Part shown: positions 11,201 through 21,871 of the stretch, one piece after another
Position numbering within the stretch: position 1 is the first letter of the stretch
How the letters are laid out: each line of letters opens with the position of its first letter
From: Gremmenia infestans
Taxonomy: Eukaryota > Ascomycota > Leotiomycetes > Helotiales > Hamatocanthoscyphaceae
Direction: 5' to 3'
Length of the DNA: 64,000 nucleotides
Assembly (NCBI GenBank): GCA_032629725.1
Contig: JAFEVB010000015.1
Span: forward strand, 186,001 to 250,000
The notes under the pieces: model-generated
Databases searched by the model: none
Told to the model about the DNA's origin: nothing
What the model saw: only the letters and a program-made list of their open reading frames with translations
Position numbers and translations under genes: made by a program

Positions 11201-12277
11201 AAGGTAACCAGGGCCCCAAACACCCACTACACTATCATCCATCCATCCATCCAGAATTCCAGTACCGGTATCTACCCAATCCAAGCCGACACTCTCACGA
11301 GTGTCACAGGACAGGACGGGCAGATATGTAGTTTTGCGCCGTCCGTGCCGTTTTTTTACTCCGTAGGTAGGTAGGTAGGTAGGTAGGGAAAGCGAGGCGA
11401 GGCGGCGGGAGCGACGCAACTAGGCCACCCGAGGCCAAGCCATGAATGACAGACAGATAGGACAGGACAGGACAGGACAGGGGCTCTGCAGGCCGGGCGG
11501 GGGGGCGTGCATATGCGTGGTGAGGTGATGGAAGGTCTAGATTTTACCTTTACCTACGGGGTACAGTGCAGTAGAGGTCCAAGCCAAGGCAAGGAAGGAC
11601 CCTGAGATGCAGGGATCTAGATGGACCCTAAGTCTAGGGAGTGAGTCGACCTGGTGAGGGAGATCTTACTGTACAGTACAGTAGAGAGCAGAAGTTGAAG
11701 TCTGTATGCACAATGACGATGTTGGGGTCTAGAACATGACAGGGCAGGGCAGGGCTGGGCTGGCAAGGGGGGAATCAATGTTCAATAGGTATCTCCATTC
11801 TCAGCTCTTCACTCGGGGGTATGTACAGCCCATACCTTACCAACTCGATATATATACAAGTGTCGCTCTCACTTAGTCACTCTCATGCACTTCCACTTCC
11901 ACTTCCACTTCCCCACTTCCATCTCCTTATCACTTCTCGCTAAGAAATCCAATCACTCCTAACCACCCCGCCCTCCAAATTTTCTCCCTCCCCTCCCTCC
12001 CACTCCACAACCAACCAACTGAATTTTCAGGGGAATCAAGTTAATAAAAAAAACAAAAAAAAATCGGTCTTTGTGTTAAAAGGTCGTAATTCGTGTCGAG
12101 CAAAGAAAGAGCAATTTGTACCATTCGATCCGTCTGTACTAAATGCGTGGTCCTAGCCCTCGCTGCAAAAATAAGGGTTACTCGAAATGAATTCTCAGAC
12201 CTGTGGATGGACAGGTTCGCTGGCGCTCAATTAAAATGCAATAATTATCAACAAGTTGCATGTGCCACAAATGAAAT
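8283..12277. other. About 4 kb gene-free, microsatellite-rich DNA
   Basis: There is no gene with motif support over 4 kb. The stretch contains many short tandem repeats (detailed at 10800-11500), a poly-purine tract near 12040-12062, and clusters of CCTATCCTAT- and TAGGTACC-like words. It may be a long regulatory interval or simply drifted sequence. Confidence 0.5.
10800..11500. repeat. Cluster of tetra- and penta-nucleotide microsatellites
   Basis: Tandem units include (CTAC/CCTA)n at about 10838-10860 and 11065-11080, (CTATC)n at about 10905-10927, (CATC)n near 11235, (TAGG)n near 11365-11386 and (GGACA)n near 11459-11480. A further (CACTTC)n lies at about 11887-11914. Both strands of the CCTA/TAGG unit occur within 600 bp, making inverted low-complexity arms. 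Confidence 0.75.
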
Positions 12278-13868
12278 CTACATGACAACACAACACCCGC
12301 AACCCCCCTTCTTTGTGTCTTCAGGTGGTTCAGGAGTTCGGATTGGTGGTCTGGGACTCGGGAGTGGGCCAATGCCCTGTGGTGTACCCGTGATTTTGGG
12401 AATGGTCGAGTAGTTGCCTGCTGTGCCTGGTCTGCCTGTGCTCAGTATTGGGCTCTTGGGGCCTTGAAGGGGCCAGTTTGAATTCAGGCTTTCCGGTTTC
12501 TGCTCTTCCATTTCTATCGTCTGTGTTGTTATTTCCGGTTGCCGGAATTCTTCGTCATTGAGCGGTCGGAATGAAGTGTCGTAGGTGTTGCCGAATTTCC
12601 CTTCCTTCTCCCATTGTTCTTGTTGTAAGCGCTTGGCTACTGTGGGAAGGAGCTGTTGGTCAGGTGGTAGGCGGGGGTCGGGTTTGTACATTGTTGCTAG
12701 CCAAGGTGGGTCGCCTTCTGGACGCTTGACGCTATTCTCGCCCGATCGAGTGGGTGGTCGTTGCGCATTCCCAGACCCGTTTCTTGTTTTGGGTCTTTGT
12801 GGTGCTGAGGTTGCTCTTGATTTTGACACAGACCCTTTTCTTGGAGCTGCCATCTTTTTCGTAGGAGAGGCTTCGGATACCATCCTTTTGGAAGACGTCG
12901 GAGTAGGTTCAAAAGGTTTAATACTTTGGCTATGCCCGCGGGTTTTGGGATATGATATCGGCTCTTCTTCGCCATTCCAGAGGGCACTCGCTTTCCTTTG
13001 CATTGGTGTATCGCGTTCGAGATGTTCCATCGGTATAGGAAGTGGACTTGTCTTGAGTAGTGGGATCTTCGAAACGCCTTTGATACCTCCACTCATGTCC
13101 TGGTATAAATTTTGGTCCGCAGCTACCTCGTCTGGTGTCCGCAAATCCCAATTGATAACTTCTCCTGATTCTTCCTCCACTGGGGGTGCTTCAACCATTT
13201 GCCTTCTCTGTCCACCTTGCTCACTCCTGATACCATTCCCTTGCTGATCTCGACTGGCATCTCTTGGTCTTGATCGGCTGGCTGCTCGGTTTCGAGGCAG
13301 AACTATTCCTGCAGCTTGAAGTTCCTCACTTTCTATACGGGCAAGCTTGTCTCTGTGGATCCATCTCGACCGCTCGGAGTCGTGTACATCATAAGTCTCA
13401 GCGACCGGCCCTTTCCTCTCACCATAGTCCATGCTGCTAATTCCGCTCCTATTTGGGCCGTAAAGATCTAATAAGCTGTCTGGTGTGCTGCCTGTTTCAC
13501 TGATATTGCTATCTTTTCGAGACAAGGCAGTTATCCTGCCCGGTGCAAGATGCCCAGAGTCTGTCGATCTTCCGGAGCCATATGTATCTGTTCGTCGCTG
13601 GGAAAGGTCGGGACGGGAGCTTTTGTGAGGAAGTTGAATTCCGTTCGTGGGATGTGGCTGAGAGGGTCTAGAATAATCGTTCATTTTCGGTTGGGAGGCA
13701 TTCTATGGGGGGAAAGATTAGTAGAGTTTCATGAAAGCGCTAGCTGTAGCATTCCCAGCGTACCTCGTCTTCTGTAGGTACAGAATAACTCCATGAATTT
13801 TGACCATCATGAGAACTTGCTGGGGGTGTTAAGGCGCTGGAGGCATGCGGTGCGGAGACCGCAGCCAT
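12278..13868 (-). CDS. teaR: TeaR-like prenylated cell-end marker receptor, 509 aa
   Basis: Exon 1 (complement 13764-13868) encodes MAAVSAPHASSALTPPASS and joins in phase 0 to exon 2 (complement 12278-13702), giving 509 aa. The protein is largely disordered and Ser/Pro/Arg-rich. Conserved islands are RWIHRDKLARIESEELQAAG, INWDLRTPDEVAAD, DPPWLATMYKPDP and LLPTVAKRLQQEQWEKEGK. It ends GGCGCCVVM: the last four residues CVVM form a CaaX box for farnesylation, and the upstream cysteines may be palmitoylated. In Aspergillus nidulans, TeaR anchors TeaA at hyphal tips and directs polarity (Mod5 in fission yeast). The call rests on these islands plus the CaaX end and is fairly secure. Confidence 0.8.
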
Positions 13869-14673
13869 CTTACCTCGTGAATCGCGAAATCAGGATTGAA
13901 GTTTTGTCGATCCGTTACTAAGGTATGGATTATAATCAGAAAGGAAGCGCTGAACGGCGTTTAAACGAGTGTCGGGATGTCTTGGATCGGTTGGTGCTAG
14001 ACAGTCTTTGGATTTAAAGTGAGGCAGCCTCCGCAGGTGGCAAATCAAGGCGTGGCAGAACAACGGGTGCTTCTCGAGACCTGCGTGAACCTCAACTCGT
14101 TCTTTAGATCCAACGACGATCAATTGAATGGTAGTCTGGCGGGAGTGCGTTGGGAGCACAGACGCGTTCAGGTAGCCGCCAATTGCGCTCGGCGAGGAGG
14201 ATTATGGGTAGATGAAGGAATTAGAGAAATACCGAGCGCGTCAAGCTGAGGGTAAGGGTGGAGAGGCAGACAGGCACTGTTTTTGGGGATGTTTCTCTTC
14301 ACTGAGCGGTTAAAGGAGAGCTTGAGGTTGTCGCGGGCGGAAGGTGAGGCTTGGCTTGGCGAGCTAATAATATGCATGCAACAATATTTGAGCCGCAATA
14401 AGGTATCAACATCAACTCAGCTTCTGCTCACGGCAACCTCTTCAAAATGTTATACATACTACACTTGTAATGAGGGTGGTATTCATTACTTGTATTGAGT
14501 TCTATTGGATGGCACCTATTAGCATGCCAGCCTGGTACTCATCAGGTAGGCAGCAGCCGTCACTTCCTCTCGAGACACTTCCTCTACATCTTACCAAGCC
14601 CCTAAGTCCCTTTCTCTTGAAATTCTTCTTCCTGTAGACCTCTGTTCTATCTAGTCCCTCTTCTACTCCCGCC
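13869..14673. promoter_or_regulatory. Divergent intergenic region between teaR and the phosphoesterase gene
   Basis: About 800 bp shared by two divergently transcribed genes. The start-proximal 14560-14673 is C/T-rich, a usual fungal core-promoter feature. No frame in this interval has motif support. Confidence 0.5.
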
Positions 14674-15905
14674 ATGGCTGATCAACAGCCTCCTGACACA
14701 AACCCTCCTGCATTTCGCAAGACACGCTTTGTATGCATCTCAGACACCCACAATGCAGCTCCAGGCGGCGCGTTCCAGCTGCCTAAAGGGGACGTTTTGT
14801 TACATTGTGGAGATATGACGAACCAAGGCTCTGAGAAAGAACTGCAAAAGACGCTCAAGTGGATCGAAGAAGCTGATTTCGAGGCTAAAATCATTGTCGC
14901 CGGTATATATCTCTCAGCCCTTCTACGAACCACATTCTAATTCTCCCAGGCAACCACGACATCACCCTAGACACAGATTTTTATAATCAGTATGGTTCGC
15001 GCTTCCACAATCAAGAACCGCAAGACCCTAGCAAGTGCATCCAACTTCTACATCAATCCCCCTCGATAATATGGCTAAAGCACGAAGCTGCCATCATTAA
15101 CCTCTCGTCTCCTACCGGCCCCCAGACAACATTCAAGATATTTGGTTCACCATATTCACCGGCAAAGGACATGTGGGCCTTCGGATACAGTATAGAAGAA
15201 GCCGACAACCTTTGGGATCAAATTCCACTAGACTCCGACATTGTTATCACCCACACACCGCCGAAATACCATTGTGACGAAAGAAAAGATCGGAGAGCAG
15301 CAGGTTGCGATGGACTTAGAAATGCTTTATGGAGAGTCCGGCCTAAGCTAGCTGTTTGTGGCCATGTTCATGAGGGTAGAGGATCCGAGATTATTCGATG
15401 GGATCTACAAGATGCCAATATCAAGTACAGAGAAGCTAACGTGGAAACGTGGGAAGATCCCGGCCACGGCAATAAGAAGATGTCTTTGGTAGATGTATCT
15501 TCAAAAGGGAAATCAATCGAAAATGATGGTTCCCGGGGCGGTTGGAACAAAAGCAATTCAGAACCCTCGGGAAACCCGTCTGATTCCTTGACGGGGCTGT
15601 CTGATCACCTGACCGAACTATCATCGGCATCAAAAGACCCAAAACGTACCGCTGAGGTTGGAGTCTCAAAGATCACCACAGGCTTGCTTGCAGTACCCCC
15701 ACAACTTGTCTCAGCAGCTACACGAGGTCTAGGTGGTATCCCTCCATCACAACCGTGTGATCTCGAGGCATTATCTGGCAGGATGGGGCGCAAGGAGACT
15801 TGCATCGTCAATGCTGCTATTATAGCATCTAGTTGGCCTCATGGTATTGGTGGTGGGAAGAAGTTTAACAAACCCATTGTTGTTGATATCGATTTGCCAA
15901 TTTAG
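14674..15905 (+). CDS. Calcineurin-like metallophosphoesterase, 394 aa
   Basis: Exons 14674-14902 and 14950-15905 join inside the GNHD motif (phase 1) and give 394 aa. The metallophosphatase motifs are all present: SDTHN (about 23-27), HCGDMT (about 45-50), AGNHD at the splice junction (about 75-79), ITHTPP (about 170) and CGHVHEGRG (about 207). These residues bind the two metals and the phosphate. The layout matches the fungal and MPPED1-type branch of cytosolic phosphoesterases; the natural substrate is unknown. A long disordered Ser-rich insert (about residues 255-320) precedes the C-terminal block EALSGRMGRKETCIVNAAI. Confidence 0.88.
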
Positions 15906-17909
15906 CATAGTTGAATCGCTCTACCCCAGACATGAGATCGGGGACAGATAGGTTCTTAGTCATGGTCTTAGTCATGGTGGACATGGGAAAGTGAAGAAGG
16001 GAAAGTGCTAAATGAATTGGTTGACCGTGAAGCCCTCGTGGTTCTTGAACGCCCGAGTTATTTTAGATGGTGGCACAGTCCTGTTCACAAGCATGCTGTC
16101 GAAAGCGCTCCCTCTCGACTAAAAGTGACAGGGTGGGTTCTAAAATACGACCTCGATTCAAACCCGAATTGCTCTATTCTGACAACGCCCTTTTCAGATG
16201 CGAATATTGACGCTTTCAAGACCTGAAATGATGTTTAGAGAACACGTCATATTACCTTAGTTAATGTAGCATGTTTATATCTCGGAGCCCGAACAATTTT
16301 TGCACTGCCTACCAGCCTCCAACTTCTCTCTTTTCAATATTTCGTCCCTCAAAATATCCCGTAGCAAACCAACAAAACAGACCAAAATTTTCTACAACTT
16401 ACACTCAAGCCTACCGAGATACATTTGTCGGCGGCTCTCGACCTTCCCAAACCCACTAGGCCGCAAGCCCAACCTGCTATGCCGTCACATGAGACCAAGC
16501 TGAATCCAAAGTACATCGACGACCTGCGTTGGCACCGTTTGCTTTTGCTACCTGTTCAAGCGAAAAGTGCAATATGATAAATAAGAAGGCTAATAGCAAG
16601 ATATACTATAGCGCATGTCCTCACGCGGGAATCCATGGCCAGTCGTAGCAAGGTTGCTCCGCTAGACGCAGCGCTTGCAAAAGCAAAAGGGAAGTTAAAG
16701 AGCACTAAGAGGAAGGAAGATGTTGACAGCATCACTATTGAGGAGGGAGCGTTCTCACCGAAAAGCAGGGAGAGGAAGTTATGAAACATCTACTGAAAGA
16801 TATACATAGTGGGTATTCGGAGATGAAGTATTCTGCGTTAGCCGTTGAATTAGAGAATAGGGGAACGCTGGATGCTGCTCATGTTGGGTTCTTCATTTAC
16901 CGACTGTAGATTCTCACTAGAGGATAGGGTGGCTGGCGATAGTGGAATCGGACATGGGCACGGGGGCTAAGGAGAGATAGGTAATTGCGAACCAGGTGTG
17001 TGTTGAAGAGGAACAATGCGCTATTATGCAGCGAGCAGCGATTACAGGAGAGAAACCTGCTTGATAAGGAGAAGAGAAAGAGAAGCTTTCTCCAAGAACA
17101 GGAGAAAGAGGAGCTTGCCGAATAAGGGAGAAGACTGCAAAGCAACTAACTGGAGTGAGATACCAACAAGCAGAGGAAGCTACGTTTGTTGCCATGTATG
17201 AGCCTAGCCTAGCGGACACAAACTCAAATTCGCAAACAATGAAGGATGAACATTGCCGGGAAATACAATAGAGTAAAAGCTGGTGATCATTCATATGCCT
17301 ACTGTACACCAGTACGCACGATCTCCAAACTAATTCTCCCCTAAACCGTTTTAAACACCTTGAACATGGTCTCCTGTACCTAGGTACCTACCCAACTAAT
17401 CACATCGCCCAAACCCATACCAAAGCAATCAATCAATCAACCACACTTCCAAAATAGACCCCCCGAAACCAAAATCCCAGAGCCAGATCTATCTTCATGC
17501 ATACCTACATACACACGCATATCATGCCCCGATCCCCCCACTGCACGGTGACACGAAAACATCGGATGTCTGTCTCGTTGGAGCAAGTACGGGTGGGTAT
17601 TACTTGCAGGATGCATGATGCATGCAATGCAGAGTCGCAGACAGAAGCATGGATAAGAATTTGGGCAGCGCTGCGAGTGGAGTGGACGTGGGGCTCGTGC
17701 GACCGAGCATAGGCAGGTAAGAATAAGTGGTTGCGACTTGCAACTTGTCTGTATGTATAACGGCAATGAGGGCTTCTTTTGTGAATATTCGGTTTTTGAC
17801 TGGAATACAATACAGGACTTGAATTACAATATCCACAAATGCATTTAACGAATAGAGCAATGGCACATGGAGCAACATCTGAGTTGGCACTGAGATCCCA
17901 CTGGTTTTC
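15906..17909. other. Gene-free 2 kb with possible degraded coding remnant
   Basis: No intact gene is visible. On the plus strand, 16630-17180 has Lys/Glu/Arg-rich stretches in shifting frames broken by stops, as a decayed coiled-coil or transposase tail might leave, but nothing is recognisable. TAGGTACC words recur near 17380. Confidence 0.35.
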
Positions 17910-18482
17910 CTACCTGACACCTGCTTCGTCCTCCACTTCCTGCTCCATCTCCTCAGCTCTTCTTTTCCCACTCCCTCCACCAACGTATCTATTCCAATCC
18001 CCCATCTCTCCGCTGACCCCCGAAGCAGGCCTCTCATGCCCCCAAGCCCATATCATCTGCGTTGTCCCTTCGATCTGCGGTATCAAGAACTCGGTCTCAG
18101 GCCTCCAATCCATCTGAGCCTCCCTGCTTTGTATCCTATTCCCATTCTCCGTTTCTGAAAGCCATTCTTCAAGCTGCTCGAGGCATACAAGGAGGTGTTG
18201 TTTGAGGCGGCGGAGGTCGGGATATGAGGGTCGCTCGTAGGGTCGCTCGAACTGGGGAGATGTGGGGTTGTGGACAAGTGGAGGAATGGGTTGGTGGCGA
18301 TGGGGGTTGAGATTGGAACGGGTGACCTGGTAAGAACCTAATCTCGGTCCACCATTTGCAATTTCACCGTAGTCGCCGGTTTGATATGATCCTCTTCGTG
18401 GTTGCCACCCCCGTGGTAGGCACTCCTCAGGCTGGTCCTGGCGTTGTTGTTGATTTCGCCGCCGTCGTCCTCTCCGTGACAT
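17910..18482 (-). CDS. Hypothetical protein, 190 aa, basic N-terminus
   Basis: The single frame from ATG 18482 starts MSRRGRRRRNQQQ, an Arg/Gln-rich possible nuclear-localisation stretch. It then has a Pro/Arg/Tyr region, a helical block YPDLRRLKQHLLVCLEQLEEWLSE with heptad-like leucines, and an acidic tail (AEEMEQEVEDEAG). I do not recognise the family. An in-frame ATG lies 15 codons upstream, but the downstream one starts the basic motif. The codon pattern is consistent with coding. Confidence 0.5.
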   Translation of the reverse strand: MSRRGRRRRNQQQRQDQPEECLPRGWQPRRGSYQTGDYGEIANGGPRLGSYQVTRSNLNPHRHQPIPPLVHNPTSPQFERPYERPSYPDLRRLKQHLLVCLEQLEEWLSETENGNRIQSREAQMDWRPETEFLIPQIEGTTQMIWAWGHERPASGVSGEMGDWNRYVGGGSGKRRAEEMEQEVEDEAGVR

Positions 18483-18765
18483 GGTTGTAGTGTACAATTT
18501 CCACGTATGGATTGGAGTAGGTTTCATGACATGACAAGGTGATGATATATACTACATCCATGATTTGAAATTGCAAGAAGAAAAGAGGCCTAGTTGTGGA
18601 AAGAGCTGGTTGTTGGTGACAGACAAAGCAAGAAACAATAACGTTTCGGAATCCTCTTCTTAGGTTGAACAAAGACGTTTCATGCTCATATAGAGATTCA
18701 TGCATCGGTAGAGGCATAGAAAGTTTGCATTATAATATTTCTTTAGATCTGGCCCGAAAGGAAGA

Positions 18766-21209
18766 TCAATGGGAAGATTGGCTCCAGTTCCATTCTTTCA
18801 GCAACTGTTGCACGCGGTAGTCTGTGGCCCAGCCAAGATCATTTTCAACACCTCGCAAGAGTTCAAGAAGGACACGACGCTCGCGGCTGTCAGTCAGACA
18901 TTGACCGGCTACAAATAGCGGTTGTACTTGGTGTATTCTGACACTCCCTTCGGGTCTTCCGAGAGCGATTCCGCAGATCTCATGGCTGTGATGCCGAACT
19001 TCAACTTCGATTGAACGGTATGAATGCAGGCGATTTGAAAGGGTAGAGCGGCGCGCAGTTGATTCATGGGGCTTATTGATGAGTAAGATTGTTCTGGCCA
19101 TGTGGTAAGACTGCATGGTTGATGCACACATTGGGATACTGTACCAGATTTCGTGGAATAATGCTCTTGCAGAGTCTGCAGGAACGCTTCCATCTGTGAC
19201 TGGTGGTAGGCGGGCGCATGGTTTGAACGTATCAGGCAAGCCTTTGAGCCAAGTGTCAAGTTCTTTTTCTAATTCTTTCCATCGTTGAAGGAGCAGCATT
19301 TGATTGATGCCAATAAGTCCTGAAGGGCTTGCTGGGTCTTGAGGAAAGACGTGATCAACGGAGTCTCCGGAAGCTAGATAGTTGATTATTTTGGACATCA
19401 AAAATATCAGAGCGTTCGAAATCATGTCTTCTCGCATAACGAGCTGCCTTTCTGGAAACTGAGAGTCTTCTGTGTTGCTTGGTATAATAAGGCCATGGTC
19501 GTCGAGATGGAGGCCGGCAGCTCTCCATAGTCCGATGTCATCTGTGCTGAGCCTCGTCTGACCTTCATTTATGACTGTGCATCATGTTAGCAGGTTGTTC
19601 GTCAGGCAAGATTTGACAAATCTCTCACATGCTGCTAGGAAATCTTGGCGAGCAAAATTCCAAAAGGTAGCCTTTCGACCTCTTGATGGTTTGATACGTT
19701 CAGATAGAGCACCAGGACTTGTTGGAGAACGGACTGGCATCATCCCCTCTTTTTCCGCCATGTCAAATAGTGATTTTGTGCCACTGAGATGCCGTGCCCA
19801 AGCGGTGTTAGCATTATCCAGAAACTCGTACACACACAGAATAGAAGCGGCTGCCAATGTTTCATCAGCGTGGTTGGAAGAAGTGGCTCGCGATAAGCGA
19901 CGTCTCTTATTTCCTGGAGTCCTCGGGGTGCTATGGGGCGAGGCGGTGCTTCCTTGCGGGCTGAAGGTCTCGTCTGCCGCTGTTATTGGGGTCAATGGAA
20001 CGCCATCTTGATTTCCAGAATTTGAAAGCTCTTCCATCAGGAGTGATATCGCTCGATCATAATATTTTGCTCCGATGTAAGCCCAGTCCACATGTTCGGG
20101 ACGAGGGTACAGTTCCATGTGGCCCTGTCTACTGACATTGCCACCAACGACTGCCTTCCGTCCTCGCACACGACCGAGTTGCTTAGCAGCATATGCGCAT
20201 GCGGAGTATCGAAGGAGAGGATTCGACATGGACTGGACTGGAACGTGATGTGCAAAATAACAACCTAGGTCAAACAGATCCATCCTGATATAATTAGCAA
20301 AGTTTGACAAGTAGGTCTTCCGATATTTACCATTGCCCAGTGGTTTCCCCAAAATGCCGTAGGAGAAATGCTACTTCAAAGTCTTCTACTGCCCTAGCAT
20401 CATTACTCTGCGGTGAGGGGTGGGACGTGATTAAAGAGGGATCGATCGGTGTTGATGCTGCATCTAGATCACATCAATGACTGCCAACTGCCAATTGCCA
20501 ATCGTATTCTCAACACATACCAGTAGATCTATCTGGCCCAGTTGGGTTCAATATGAAATTCAGATTGTTCGAAGAATGCGGAGAAGCTGTAGCCTCGAGT
20601 GGTGAGTGTGTAGGAGCTGAAAATGGTCGGATATATTGCATGTTGCTTGTGGCAGCCGCAGATAGAGCCTCGAGGCCTGGAGCTTGGTCATATTGCATGT
20701 GGAAGTATGCGTTCTCGGGACGTTCTTCGATTTGCGGTAAACTAACAGGTGTTGAAGGTGGACGATATTCGGGTTCCGGAGTTGGTTCCATATTGAAAGG
20801 ATCCGTGATATTATGGAACGTAACTAAGTCCAATGGTCAATCCCGGTCTTATCCAACATGACTTCCCGCTGCTACCGACCTGTCTTTGGGACATCAACCC
20901 ATATATTGTGTTCGTCGAAGGTATTTCGATACGCGTAAAATCCGCCCAGCTTTCCATTTCCGTCGTCAACCTCGCCGACTCCATTCATGGAAGCATTCTG
21001 CTGATGCCTGAACACAACCCCATCGCTGGGCTGACAATCGCGAGAACCTTTTCGACATTGGCCGCAGATTGGCTTATTTTCATCGCACTTGAGCTTCCTG
21101 GAGCGGCAGGTCTGGCTATTGGATCAGGGAGGCATCAGCAGCTGTCCGGCTAAGCAGTACATACACAGATGGCACAACTTGGTACTTACCATCCCGTACG
21201 AGACCTCAT
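18766..21209 (-). CDS. Zn2Cys6 transcription factor (ARCA/Fungal_trans_2 type), 718 aa
   Basis: Six exons (complement of 21190-21209, 20880-21115, 20521-20823, 20331-20463, 19629-20284, 18766-19574) splice in frame to 718 aa. The first intron splits the zinc cluster. Joined, the protein starts MRSRTGCQTCRSRKLKCDE, and the cluster is C-x2-C-x6-C-x6-C-x2-C-x6-C with all six cysteines. A Ser/Pro/Asn linker follows, then the fungal-specific regulatory domain (RAVEDFEVAFLLRHFGETTGQW, DLFDLGCYFAHHVP, LLRYSACAYAAKQLGR, ATFWNFARQDFLAAF, TDDIGLWRAAG). The domain order and the ATFWNFARQDF block are typical of ARCA-like regulators. It is nuclear, and its targets are unknown. The next gene downstream is on the same strand, 283 bp away. 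Confidence 0.85.
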
Positions 21210-21871
21210 TGTCCCTGTATCATCTTTTGGGGTATAGAGCAGGCATGGTCCGGATCGTATGAGGTGGCAATGTGATGACGGGAAATATATGATAGGGATT
21301 TCCCCGCGTTGGGAGCGCTGAGGCTGTGAGTCTAGAACTGGGAGGGCGCTAGTGCTGTTTTTGGAAGAATAAGTCCCATCGCGAACAACAGACAGCACTT
21401 CACTTCTCAACTTACCATATATATATATACACAATTTAGCAGAATATAAGAGAGTCAATAGGTTCAGATAAAAACGTGAGTCTATTCAGTAGGTACCTCT
21501 CATAGTCTGCATTGGGCAAGAGATTATCTTTTCATGTGACAACTGCAAGGTGAGCTGGTCACTACTCGTTTTGTATGATTCCACAGAACCTCCTACAGTA
21601 TTGGGCTCCTCATGATCCACAATGGAGAGCATACTCGAGTAGGTATAGGTAAATATTTGGCTTTGAAGTTTGCCCCATTGTTTTTCACCCATATGGGCCG
21701 GATCTTCCCCTTTGCCGTCTATTCACCGCCTCGAGTCCGTGCGAGGCGCGTATGTGCGTGATGCAGACGCGTTGAGGGGTTCTATATTAAAGGAATGATC
21801 TCCTTCCCCACTCTCCAGTATGAGTAGAAAACTCTCCCTGCCTCCTTGAAGATTCTCTTCAACGACCAGCC
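21210..21871. promoter_or_regulatory. Divergent promoter region
   Basis: 662 bp separate the divergently transcribed Zn2Cys6 regulator and the large gene at 21872. The interval contains (TA)n near 21418-21430 and no supported gene. Confidence 0.45.

Noticed and set aside
11360..11390. TAGG array as possible internal telomere repeat
   Set aside because: Fungal telomeres are TTAGGG; the unit here is a 4-mer among other unrelated microsatellites.
12585..13247. Long plus-strand open frame of 220 codons
   Set aside because: It is antisense to teaR, and its residues are the shadow of teaR codon bias, with no family motif.
16630..17200. Lys/Glu-rich remnant resembling a transposase tail
   Set aside because: Too broken and compositionally biased to assign; no catalytic or DNA-binding motif could be found.
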